Of a stretch of DNA of 64,000 nucleotides, positions 1 to 10,620 are shown in pieces. Location of the stretch: NCBI GenBank assembly GCA_027579435.1, contig JANBPK010000830.1:1-64000 (forward strand). The letters are read 5' to 3'. The notes under the pieces were generated by a model. That model worked only from the letters and a program-made list of their open reading frames with translations. It did not search any database and had not been told where the DNA came from. Every line of letters starts with the position of its first letter. Positions within the stretch are counted from its first letter, which is position 1. The position numbers were made by a program, and so were the translations under genes. This DNA is from Candolleomyces eurysporus (Eukaryota; Basidiomycota; Agaricomycetes; Agaricales; Psathyrellaceae).

Positions 1-1048
1 GTGGCTTCGGCTTCTAGGTTGAGAGTGGAGGTGGATGAGTGGATGTTGAAGGATTTGAGGGTGATTAGTTCGGAGATGGTTGGTGGGGGGAGGTTTGCGC
101 CTGGATGTGGGAGACCTGGAACTAGTGGGACTGTAGGAGAGTTGTCAGTCAGTATAGGTGCCAAAGAGAGTCGGTTATCTCGGAGGCGCACCTTGCACTC
201 TAAGTGACGTTTGGACGTTTGAGAGCTTCCCATGGAACTTGGTTCGCCATGATGGTTTGTCCCATAACCCTCCACGTACGTACACGTTGTCAACGTCTGC
301 TCGGACAGCGAAGAAACCTCGCTTCCATGCATCCTTGAGAAAGCCTGCAATGAAAGTGGCATTGGTCGTTGGGTACACCAGCGAGGAGACCCTCATATGG
401 GTTAGCCATGAGCCGTCCGCCGGTGGATCTACAGACAAGGGAACTTGGAGANGGGGGGACGTCGAGATCGGCGAGGGTTTGATATGGGTCGAATTCTGGG
501 ACAACTGAGATGGTGGTGAGGTTGAGGGAAACGCTCCCCAGAGTCCGAACCCCTTGCCTCCCTATGCTCTTCCAAATGCCTTTGAAGAATCCGTCATCTG
601 GAGAGGTATTTATACCCAACGCATCACCGACATCTACACCCAGCATCCCCTGAGCCTCTACCCAAATGCCGCCATCGTGGGTGATATTTAGAACCTTGAC
701 CTTTTGCGGACCTTTGAAGGTTAGGTGATTGTTGATGATGTCCTGTGGAGTGAGCCCCGACGCTCTCGCAGCGTACGACCAGGCGAAAAGGGCGATGATG
801 ACCAGCACTAGGATGGTTATCGACAAGGACCATAAGAAGACCTTGGTCAACTGGGCCCATAGCCGTCGTCTTGAAGACTGTTGACTAGCTTCTTCAGCGT
901 CATTGACGACCTCCCAGGGTATCTGGGATGTTCCGGCGAGCTGCCCTAGAAGAGGTGTGCGTTCTGTGGGCTCCTCGTGGACGACGGCTCGACGCTTTCC
1001 CTTGCGGTCTTGCGCAGGGACGGTGTCGCTCCGCTCTTCTTCGTCCAT
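1..1048 (-). CDS. Tag1-like DUF3712 vacuolar/endomembrane protein, 3' end beyond window
   Basis: Partial gene; exons 1048-192 and 130 to the window edge with a 61-nt intron (191-131). The ATG at 1048 follows a non-conserved leader and starts an acidic cytosolic tail holding an ERTPLLG acidic-dileucine motif, a usual vacuole/lysosome sorting signal. One hydrophobic segment of about 25 residues follows (VFLWSLSITILVLVIIALF). The luminal part then has the alternating beta-type pattern seen in DUF3712 proteins, and the second exon continues it (VPLVPGLPHPGANLPPP, ISELITLKSF). The N at 452 behaves as one surplus base: removing it joins the two reading frames. Yeast Tag1 (YLR173W) has the same order of short tail, membrane anchor and DUF3712 and acts at the vacuole in ending autophagy. 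That role is family knowledge and not shown here. The family call is moderately sure. Confidence 0.6.
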
Positions 1049-1248
1049 GGGGTGGAGGGATGCAGTTGAGGAGAGGATTTGGGGAAGGAAACCCGAGGTT
1101 GGTGCTCTCCGCCGGAAAGCGGTGCTGTTCTCGTTGTGTTTGTCTGTGTAGACAGGGGCATGCGCGCGGATCAAACATGCCCGAACAGTGTTCCTTGGCA
1201 AAGCTGTCAGGGCAATGAACTCGTGCCTCTCGTCTCCACACTCTTTCT

Positions 1249-4200
1249 ATGTCTCTACCCTCTTCCCTAGACCAATCCTTTGTCGTAATAGATGGACATT
1301 CTTTAGATAATAATGCCTCCAAGGAGCAGAAAAATGTTCGGCTTTTCAGCAATTATTCTACGCTTCGACTGACGAGGATTTTATCAGCCAGACCACCCTT
1401 CCTTAGACGCCGACTACAAGCCTGGATCTGCAAAGTCGTACGCACACAACTGGTCGCATGCAAGCACAGGTGGCGGCATACGCATCCAGGGACGCCACTT
1501 TGTAGACGGATATGGACGTGTTTGCCATCTCCGAGGTGCCAACGTTTCTGGCTGCACCAAGACGTACGTGTCAAGCCCTCAAGGAAGGCTCAGCTTACTC
1601 ATTATCCTGCTCTGCAGCCCCGTTGACCACGTCCATGAGCAATTCCCTGGTGACCACCGATCCGTCACCTTTGTCGGCCGACCCTTCCCGCTCGAAGAAG
1701 CCCCTCAACACCTTGCACGTCTGCGACGATGGGGACTGACATTCAGTGCGCACCTATCCTTTCTCTGTGTTCACCAACCCCTGATATCCATCGTCTTTAC
1801 TCCAGTTCGTTTCCTCGTCACTTGGGAAGCAGTCGAGCACGCAGGACCGTAAGCCCTATTCATCCAACCCTCGCCGAACAGATAAACTCACCCACACCCA
1901 GGGGCATCTATGACCGGGAATACCTGGCGTACATTCGCACCCTACTCTCCATGTTACCGCAGTACGGCCTCTCCGCCTTCGTCTCCATGCACCAAGACGT
2001 CTGGTCTCGCTATTCCGGTGGCTCAGGAGCCCCGGCATGGACGCTAGAACTCGCGGGCTTCGATTTGCACGCCATTGAAGAAAGTGGCGCGGCCTGGTTG
2101 TTAGGGCAAAGAAGGGGCGGGCATGTCGAAGAGGAGAGAGGATTGTGGCCCTGTGGATATCAGAAGCTTAGTGCGGCTACTATGGCGTATGCTCTCTTTC
2201 CTTTTCACGAGATATGGACGTGTTTGGCTGATCTTGATGCTATGGCCATGTAGAACTTTGTTTTGGGCTGGGGAGACCTTCGCTCCGAAACTGCAGGTTG
2301 AGGACCGGTCTGGCAAGCTCGTGTCTATCCAGCAATTCCTCCAAACCCATTTCTTGAACATGTTTGACCAGGTCGTCAAAGCCGTTGGGGATCTAGAAGG
2401 TGTCTTGGGATTCCAGGTCCGTTTCCTTTCCGCATCCCGAGTGTCATATCCTCATGATTGATCTCATTCTCTGCAGATGATGAACGAACCTCATAGAGGA
2501 TACCTAGAAATCCCCTCTCTGCACAGTTTCGACTATAACACCGACCTACATCTATCCCACGTTCGTAAGTCCAACCCCCACCTCTACAATCCACCAACCC
2601 TCACTCACTAAAATGCCCGTATCTACGTAGCTTCAGCATTCCAGTCCTTCCAACTAGGCGCCGGCTACCCCACCCAAGTCCCCTTCTACACCCGCTCCTT
2701 CCCAATGCCCACCAAACTCTCCGGACACACCTTGCTCAACGCTAACCGAATTAAAGCGTGGAAGGACGACGGGCCGACGAAGGGCAAGTGCGTGTGGCAG
2801 ATGCATAGTGTGTGGGAGTGGGATTATAGGAAGAATGAGGGCGTGGTGCTGCAGGAGAATTATTTTAGGGTACATCCCGCGACTAAGGAGCCTGTGAGTG
2901 TCAATATTTGTTTGTTTGTTTTTTTTTCTTTTTGGAGCGTTTGGGTTCGGGGGAGTATGCGGGAGCTGACGATGTTGTTTGTGCTTTGTAGATCGATTGG
3001 TATACCGGTTGTTATTACCCGCTTGTTAAACAGTGGGAGCAGCGTGTCCGGGGATTGGTTGGGCCTGATAAGCTGTTGTTCTTGGAGCCTATTCCTAACG
3101 AGGTGTGTAGATATATTCTTACCTGGCGAGGTACACACGGCTAACCGACGTTTCGTAGTTCTGCCCTCCGAGCTTTGGCACCCAAGGCCGCGTATCCAAC
3201 ATGGTCTACGCACCACACTGGTGAGCGAACTTGCTTTCTATCTATCTGCATTATCCTCTCTAACATTCGCCCTCCCTCTCACTTTAGGTACGACCTCAAC
3301 GCCCTCTTCTCCAAAGCTTTCGGCAACTTTACGGTCAACGTCCAAGGGCTCTCACGGGGGATGTTCCCTCTCAAAGCCTTTTATTGGGGACAGAAAGGCG
3401 CCAGGGATAATTACAGCGTCCAGATGGCTAATATCGTGAAGCACGCGAGGGAGTCGTTGGGTGAGGCGACGACGCCGGTTATTATTGGGGAGTGTGGGAT
3501 TCCGATGGATATGAAGTACGTTTGGCTTCCTCTTGTCCAAGCAGACGACGTTGAAGTCTAACGAATGAACGTAGTAAGAAAGAGGCGTTCGAAACTGGGG
3601 AGTTCAAGTGGCAGGCGAGAATGATGGACGCTATGATGACTGCCCTCGAGAGGTCGTTCGTCGGGTTCACGTAAGTCTCGCCCTTGCCCTCGTGCTCGTG
3701 CCCTCTGTCCAATCTAATCTAATCACCGAAACGTGTGTACAGGCTGTGGAATTATAACCCCGACAACACGGATTTATACGGAGACGACTGGAACGGGGAG
3801 AACTTTTCGTGGTTCAGTCGGAACAGGGCGCTACCCGCGTCGCTCCTAGGCTACGAGCAAGACGATGCGACTCTCGATAACGGAGGGAGGATCTTGAGCT
3901 CGGTGGTGAGGCCGTACCCTGCAAAGACGTGCGGCGTGCCCGTGAGATTCGAGTACGAGGTGACCACGGGGAGGATGGTGTTCGAGTGGGATAACCCCCC
4001 TTCATACCCCCACCTCGAGTTCGCCGTCATCGACATCCTCGTTGCGTGCAGCTGAGACGGAAATCTACTTCCCCTCTCAACTCGCGCATTCCCGCAAGCT
4101 TCTCGTGCAAGGACTAGAGCCCGGGGATCGGTACATCTACGACGAGAAACGCCAGACGCTCTTCGTGAAGTGCCGGGATACCCTCGAGACGCCTGGGAAG

Positions 4201-4368
4201 AGGCATCGAATCGTCGTTGACGTGTCTCCGAGCATCGATGCGACTATACCTAGACCCAGAGACTTCTTTGAGGTTAATGATTTTTCGTCGGATTTCGGTG
4301 GGTATATCGGTGTTTTGGGAGTTTTGGTATTACTTCTTGGATTTGGATGGTTTTACAGTGCGCTTTGA
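1249..4368 (+). CDS. GH5_12 steryl-beta-glucosidase / glucosylceramidase-like, with terminal frameshift
   Basis: Thirteen exons can be traced: 1249-1284, 1388-1563, 1618-1745, 1806-1848, 1902-2186, 2254-2416, 2477-2564, 2631-2893, 2992-3102, 3159-3220, 3288-3515, 3575-3670 and 3743-4368. All junctions keep frame. The short first exon is the least certain part; it was chosen because the next exon has an upstream in-frame stop and no ATG. The protein matches the fungal endoglycosylceramidase-related group (EGCrP2/Sgl1, yeast Egh1): FPGDH, RRWGLTF, acid/base Glu in MMNEPHRGY and nucleophile Glu in IIGECGIPMD. The reaction expected is removal of glucose from sterol glucosides or glucosylceramide. 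The C-terminus is a beta-domain ending in a hydrophobic anchor (GVLGVLVLLLGFGWFY). Between about 4025 and 4050 the frame moves by one base: one frame stops at 4055, the other continues through the rest of the domain and the anchor. This is a one-base sequencing error or a disabling mutation. Confidence 0.85.
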
Positions 4369-5158
4369 GATTCTTTTTTTTTTGATATACGTAATACACT
4401 AATCTTATTTTGGTTGCGGTTCGAGGACCTTGCCATGTGATGATCCCTCCTGGTAGATTCGTGTATCGCTCTTCGGAGTTGTCGTTGCCAAGCCTATCGC
4501 GATCAGTTGTGTAAGTACCGTGGTTTGTATGTATGAGACTAAGAAGGAGAAGAGAAGAAATGGAGAAGAAGGTGGTGACGTGCTGTGGGGTGACCAAATG
4601 GCAGGTTCTCATTGGTCTTCCGAGTTCTAGTGGGGTAAGCGTGTAAGTAAGAGGGGTGAGTGATGTATTGCATGACTCCATGCAACTCTATCATGAACTG
4701 TTTATCCCATTTCACCGAGGTCAGGCAGGTCTTCTCGAGGCGGGTGAATTATTCTCAGTCTGCCGTACTAACAGAAACTCATTCTCTTGGTATTAGACTC
4801 TTTACGGGGCCCGAATGCGATATCAGGGCAAAGTACGTCGCCGAAACGTAGAAACGGTGCCTGCCAATGCGCAGACAATGGCGTCCTTCGAGCATAGCAG
4901 ATTACTAAGTGGAGGGTATGTGCGTATTATTATAAGTCCGTGGCATCTCGAAACCGAAACTCGACGACTGGCTAAACCCACGTTGTACAGGATACCCCGA
5001 GATCATGCAAATCGCGAACCTTCCCATTCTATTCTATTAATTCTATTCTATTCATTTGTTGAATCAGTCCCAGTATCACCGACCGATGCATTGGATGGAA
5101 TATCCTATTTTGCAGGACATCCGAGTTTTTCCTTTCCAATCTCCAAGCTAGGCCAAGC
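4369..5158. other. Intergenic stretch without a convincing gene
   Basis: About 790 bases between the GH5_12 gene and the eIF3m fragment. Only short reading frames with no recognisable motifs are present. It is AT-rich around 5030-5060. It does not contain the missing remainder of eIF3m on either strand. Confidence 0.6.
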
Positions 5159-5558
5159 CTAGGTCACCGGGTCCTCCTCGATCGAGCCCCTTGACTCTAT
5201 AGAATAAGATCAGTAAATTATGACCTCGAATGAATATCAATACTGGCGCACCTTTTTCCGAGCCATCTCCCAACCCGTTCACCTGTTGCAACACGGATTT
5301 GAAAACAGATTTCCGCTTCTCTTGGTCCTCCTCAATGGGTTTCTGGCCTTCCTCAACTTTCAAGGCATCTTGGAACGGGGCGATGAAGGCGGCGCGTTCT
5401 TCCTCTGGGTGACTCCGGGCAACATAGTTGGCTAACTCCAAGATCTATTGAAGAGATTATGAGCTACAAAGGGATAAAAGATGGACTGTATGGTAGTGCA
5501 CCTGCTCCTCAAACGTCCCTTCAGCGAATATTGAGACGGAATCAGTCTGGGAGGCCAT
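5159..5558 (-). pseudogene. Orphan N-terminal fragment of eIF3 subunit M
   Basis: Three exons: 5558-5502, 5444-5252 and 5196-5159. They splice in frame to about 95 residues. The start (MASQTDSVSIFAEGTFEEQ) and the following LELANYVARSHPEEERAAF, PFQDAL and VNGLGDGSEK match the extreme N-terminus of fungal eIF3m, a PCI-domain subunit of the eIF3 initiation complex of about 400 residues. After the second intron the reading frame enters unrelated sequence and stops at 5159. Neither the helical-repeat body nor the PCI domain is found nearby. This is best read as a partial duplicate of a locus that sits intact elsewhere, with introns kept, so it came by DNA duplication and not by retrotransposition. 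A short expressed protein is possible but unsupported. Confidence 0.75.
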
Positions 5559-6111
5559 TTTGTACGCTCAAATAAATCGACACTCAGATTGCCCTTTTTC
5601 TTGTCTGGGAAGCCTTTGACAAACAAGAGCAAAGTCTGCGTACCGAGCAATTATAATTACTCGCGCCCTTCTTGAGCCGCCTTGTCGTCGACCTTCACCT
5701 CATCTCGATGAACCCTCAAGGTCGGCCGCTCAAAATGCATATGTCCACCCTGATTACAATGAAACCCGACCTATCTTTTCCTCTTGCACAAGGTCGATGA
5801 CACACTGATGGTCACCACTCCATATGCCTCCTCGTCGGTTCTCCACCTGACAGCGCCTCCAAATAGCTGTAAAACTGATCGTTACGCCTTTGAACCATGA
5901 GAAGAAGCCTTCTGTGAGATCTCTGACGCAATAAATAGCACTACTCGGTGTTGGCAACCAAGAGCCTATTTTTATCCAGCCTCAGAACGGCATTTATGTG
6001 TCCCAATACGCGTGGTGCACCGGATATTATGGCACGTATAAAATCCCAGTCAGCTAGCTCTGGTACTATGCAGACTGCAGCTTCGGCCCCGTTGTCTTCA
6101 AGTTGCTCACG
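5559..6111. other. Upstream region of S53 gene
   Basis: No gene is recognised in the first 450 bases. The last 80 bases act as the core promoter of the S53 gene, with a TATAAAA box at 6037-6043. Confidence 0.5.
6037..6043 (+). promoter_or_regulatory. TATA box of S53 peptidase gene
   Basis: TATAAAA lies 69 bases upstream of the ATG at 6112. The spacing fits a TATA box serving a short 5' UTR. No other strong TATA element lies nearby on this strand. Confidence 0.55.
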
Positions 6112-8528
6112 ATGCGCCCAGCTTTCGGTGCACTCGTCCTCGCGCTCTGCTCCTCCTTGGTCGCGTCGTTGCCCTCGGCCACGCCAGGGTATCGCGTCAA
6201 GGAATCGGTCGCGCCTCCAAGGGGATGGACCAAAGGTGATGAGCCCGCTGCAGATCATGTTATTGTTCTCCGTATAGGTCTGCCGCAACATAACTTCAAC
6301 GTCTTGGAGCAGCATCTGTTCGAAGTCAGTGATCCGGACCATGCTCGCTATGGGGAATATTTGAGCAAGGAGAAGGTTGAGGAGCTCGTCGCTCCTCATC
6401 CTTCCAGTCTCGAGGCGGTGAACAAGTGGCTGGCATCTTATGGCCTCGAGGAAACTGACCTGGCTCGGTCACCGGCCAAGGATTGGGTTACCATTAAGGT
6501 CCCCGTGAAGACCGTTGAGAAGATGCTTGATACGGTGAGCATGTTTATGTATCCTCTACTAAACTCAACCTAACGCGACTGTTGTGTTCTTCTGCAGAAA
6601 TACAACGTCTGGAAGCACACCGCCTCCGGAGACGTCCTCGTCCGAACGACCAGCTACAGCTTGCCCGCCGAACTTTACGACTACATCGATGTCATCCAAC
6701 CCACGACCATGTTCGGCAGACTCAGGACGGCCAGGTCCACCATTGTCTGGAATGACGATGAAGACCTTTCCTCTGCAGCAGCAGCAAAGGTTGGAGCCAT
6801 CACCGACACGGCGAGCGGGGCAGTCGTAGACGCGAGCTGCAACCGAACTATTACGATCAAGTGCTTGCAGCAGCTGTATAACGCGGAAGGCTACACACCC
6901 TTGGCCACGGTCAAGAACTCGATCGGAATCACTGGGTATTTGGTGAGTCGCTAATCTTAATGTTCAAGAAGACCGAATCTCATCGCCTTTGATATGCTCG
7001 TAGGAACAATTCGCCAACATCCAAGACTTGCAGTCCTTCTATACCGATCAGCGCCCTGACGCTCTGAATACCTCCTTCAACTTCGTTTCAGTGAATGGCG
7101 GCATCAACGACCAGAATCTCACTCTCTCCGGTGCGGAGGCTGCGTTGGACGTTCAGTTCGCCTTTGGCTTGTCATATCCTGTCAACGTAAGTTTCGCCTC
7201 GGTGCATGGCTTGCTTCTGCATAGCTAACCATCCATCACCCCGACAGAGCACGTTCTGGTCCACCGCAGGACGACCCCCATTCACCCCAGATGACAGGAC
7301 CCCTACTAACACCAACGAGTACGTCTTCGAGCCCGCAAGCTCATTTATTAGCAGGATGTACTCACGAGATACTTTTTACTTGCAGGCCCTATGTCGACTG
7401 GCTGGATTTCGTACTCGCGCAGAAGGAAGTCCCTCTTTCCATCTCGACGAGTTACGGAGACGACGAGCAGACCGTCCCCCCGAGACTACGCCATCCGCGC
7501 TTGTGCCGGATTCGCGCAGCTCGGTGCTCGGGGCGTCTCTGTCATTTTCTCGTCCGGAGATTTCGGGGTGGGCGATGGTAATCCCGATCCTGCGACCCAG
7601 GAATGTTTCACCAACGATGGACGTAACACTACGAGGTTTATCCCTGTGTTCCCGGCAACGTACGTTATCATTATCTCGTTTGATATATCTGTGACGTTTC
7701 CTGACAAACGCATGGCGATTATACGAATAGCTGTCCATAGTGAGTCTTCTCCTGACCGCAGTTATGAATTGATGCCATGGTTATACTGATACGAAATGAA
7801 TTATTTCTCTCTTCAATCCAGTGTCACCTCAGTTGGTGGAACTCAGTCGGTCCCCGAAGTAGCGGTCTCTCGATTCTTCTCTGGAGGTGGATTCAGCGAT
7901 TATGTGCGTTTGCTTCATCTCTCCGTTTTGTCTGCATGGCTGATTAATTTGACCGTCGATGGGCCAACCACTAGTTCCCCCGGCCCTCCTACCAAGAGCG
8001 TGCTGTCAAGAAATTCCTGTCGACTCTCCCCAAGGGGCTGTACAAGGATCTCTACAATCCGTACGTGTTCTTCTCGCGCCCAATCGTAGTATACTAATTG
8101 AACAACTTGTCTCCGTGTTTCCAGTGAAGGCAGGGGCTTCCCAGATGTCGCAGCCCAAGGCGACCGTTACCGCATCTTCCTCCGGGGCGTCGTCCGATCC
8201 ATTGGCGGAACCTCCGCATCTTCACCCACCTTTGCAGGCATCGTCGCCCTCTTGAACGACCACCGCTTGCGCTCGCATAGGCCGCCTCTGGGCTTCTTGA
8301 ACCCCCTGCTTTATACGAGGGGTCTTGCTGGGTTTAATGATATTACGTCGGGCAAGAATCCTGGGTGTGGTACGGAAGGGTTCAATGCAACGGCAGGCTG
8401 GGATCCAGGTAAGGAGCTATGATTGGTTCAGAGTGTGTGTGGGGAATATGGCTGACGACGCGATCTTGTTTTTTCTAGTTACTGGGCTCGGAACGCCCAA
8501 CTTTGGCAAGCTCAAGGACCTTCTCTAA
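6112..8528 (+). CDS. S53 sedolisin / tripeptidyl-peptidase, secreted; frameshift in a C6 run
   Basis: Ten exons: 6112-6534, 6598-6942, 7004-7186, 7248-7318, 7386-7659, 7731-7739, 7822-7903, 7975-8060, 8125-8408 and 8479-8528. The N-terminus is a signal peptide ([20 protein letters not shown]), followed by the Pro-kuma propeptide ([16 protein letters not shown]) and the catalytic domain. Catalytic Glu and Asp are in [11 protein letters not shown]. The oxyanion Asp region is [10 protein letters not shown], and the nucleophile Ser is in [12 protein letters not shown]. The C-terminal calcium-site region is present ([24 protein letters not shown]). Such enzymes cleave peptides at acid pH outside the cell. 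The 9-nt exon restores the family's [11 protein letters not shown] sequence. The six-C run at 7476-7481 holds one C too many: five would give [10 protein letters not shown] and close the frame across exon 5. It may be a sequencing error; otherwise the gene is broken in mid-domain. Confidence 0.9.
7731..7739 (+). other. 9-nt microexon of the S53 gene
   Basis: Flanked by AG at 7729-7730 and GT at 7740-7741. It supplies the end of a Thr codon, Cys, Pro and the start of Tyr, completing the TCPYVTSVGG motif shared by sedolisins. Skipping it would delete three residues without changing frame. Confidence 0.75.
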
Positions 8529-8701
8529 ATTATATCGCTTGTCATTGCTCTCATGATCATGTTCTCTTAATGCTTTTTACGAGGTTGAATTCATAATTTA
8601 ATTCTGGATCTGTGTCATATATTGGAACAATAAGTAGAAGCAGCTGAGTGCATAGTGGACGTAATAGATAACGGTCAAGTGCAGTTGAAGTTCATCGAAT
8701 A

Positions 8702-9924
8702 CTACTTTCGCATGCGTTTCTTGAACCGCTCCATTACCTGCCCAAGTGTCAACTATTTGAAGCATGCGGGAAAACGAGATGCAACATACCATTTCGTCTG
8801 TGGCCATCTGCGTCCGCTCATGATTTGACCGGTGGGAGTGATTGGCGCCGTCTTGAGGTGGTAGACCCATCGCTTCAAGTTTGGCATCCCTCAGAATATC
8901 GGCATCGGATTTAGCACGCAAATTGGGACGATAGACTGCGAAGCATCGAGGGGTAAGATACACTGGTGTTAGAATGAAGGCTAGAACTTACATCTGGAAG
9001 CAACCAAATGCTCCTCGTCGTTGTTGACTTTCTTCTTCTCGTTCCGCTCCTCGGCTACCTGACGTTTCGCTTTTTCCGTTTCTTCAATATTCTTCAACCG
9101 GGTGCTGCAAGGTATAGAAGTCAGTGGCATTGCCGAATCATGCTGAAAAAGGATACACACTCCATCCCAAGATCCACTTCAGGTATAGCTGTCAACATGG
9201 ACATGCTACTGGTAACGTTGCCCTCTTCTTTGGCATTGCTGGCACTAGTGTTCCAGCGTCCACTGGCCGCTTTGAAGAGCTCTTCTTCGGGGTCGTAGGG
9301 TTTCTCCTCTTCATCCTCGTCTTGGTCGCGTGGTTTACCACGGACCTTGAGGTTCTCTTCAATGTAAGCCATCCTTGGAAAATGAGCAACCCGAACACTC
9401 AAAAGGACCAAAATAGATGGCGACATACATGTGCTTGTCCACGTCGAGAGTGTTGGTCTGCTGGGTAAAGTTGTTGGCTCGGACGACTCGACGAGCTTTA
9501 GCTTCCTTGTTCTCTTCTTCTTGTCTGCTCGACGTTCAGCGGGTGTCCTGCTAGACATATGTCGAGAATGGCGCAAACGCACCCTTCGTCGTCCTGCCCA
9601 GCACCTTTCTTCAAACCGCCCTGGTCCTCTTCACGAGGGCGCTTCTTCTTTTTCTTCTTTTCATCTCCTACGTTCAGTTTGGCAACATCAATGCCTTCGC
9701 GTGCTCTCCTGAGCTTCCGCAACTCAATGAGGTCTGCGATTCTACCAAACATCAATGACTGAATCATATTTTGGGCTTGCTGGGTGGACTGACGGTAAAT
9801 TGGGCTCTTCCTCCTCTGCCTGACCGCTATTACTGCCTCCTTCTCCGTCTACCTGCTTATCTGCCTCTGAGTCCAGAGAGATTTCGCGGACAACGGTTTG
9901 TGGACGGGTTCGTTTCTTGAACAT
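8702..9924 (-). CDS. C9orf78/Tls1 family (HCA59 domain) splicing-factor-like protein
   Basis: Seven exons on the minus strand: 9924-9794, 9741-9583, about 9527-9429, 9373-9161, 9104-8992, 8935-8790 and 8737-8702. They give about 298 residues, normal for the family. The N-terminus starts MFKKRTRPQTVVRE and is followed by an acidic stretch, a conserved helix (IADLIELRKLRRAREGIDV) and a Lys-rich segment. The signature NNFTQQTNTLDVDKHM comes next, then MMAYIEENLKVRGKP, EVDLGMDTRLKNIEETEKAK and a short basic tail (MERFKKRMRK). Human C9orf78 and fission yeast Tls1 bind the Brr2 helicase and affect splice-site choice; that role is inherited from the family. Two acceptors 3 nt apart (9528 and 9525) are both in frame for exon 3. 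The gene is convergent with the S53 gene, 173 bases away. Confidence 0.85.
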
Positions 9925-10620
9925 GGCGAGAGTTAGGAGAAAGTGGTGTCTGATGTGGCTGTGCAGTTGGATCACAAAATAATTGTTGCGATCAAATCTT
10001 CCTCCACGTTCTGAAGGCTGCCCACAACCTTGCTCGTGAAAACTATCGACAATGACTTGTCCTCAGGCGATACTCGCTTCCAGACCTTATCTCGGGTGCT
10101 TGCCACTGCCGTAGAGCCTCTAGTTTACGATCATCACCTGTTGTGATCGTGGTCTATGAACGGGAAAGTGACTACAATAGCGGTCCTTATTGTTCTGGAC
10201 ATAGGCATGAGCTTCCTCGGGTTCAGAACAGAACCAGGTACCGCGTGCCGAACCCGTTCTATTGTCTGGGGACTGCAGCTACCACGTATGGCCATATGTT
10301 GACATTCTCTTGCTATTATTCTCGAGGCTCAGGGAAGTCCTGTGCAGTAATGGTTCCATTTCCCATCTGCGATCAAGTCATACAGCGCCTGAGCAGAGAA
10401 CAATAACGAAAGACGCTATGAGTATGCTGCCTGGCTGCCTGCTTTAGGTTTCCTCCTCGTGCCCTTGCTTCCCACCCAAGGCTCGGTCTCTTCTTCTTTC
10501 TCTCTACTTTCATACGGTTGCTTCGTGCACTAGATCTCAACGGTATGTCATTCAATGCCGTCTGGTTATAGACTTAACTCAATTCTCTCTCTAGATACCC
10601 CTCATTTTTAACGACGCATA
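9925..10620. other. Intergenic region between HCA59-family and F-box genes
   Basis: About 700 bases lying between the divergent starts of the HCA59-family and F-box genes. No reading frame shows a recognisable domain. Pyrimidine-rich DNA at 10440-10520 may belong to the F-box promoter. Confidence 0.5.
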
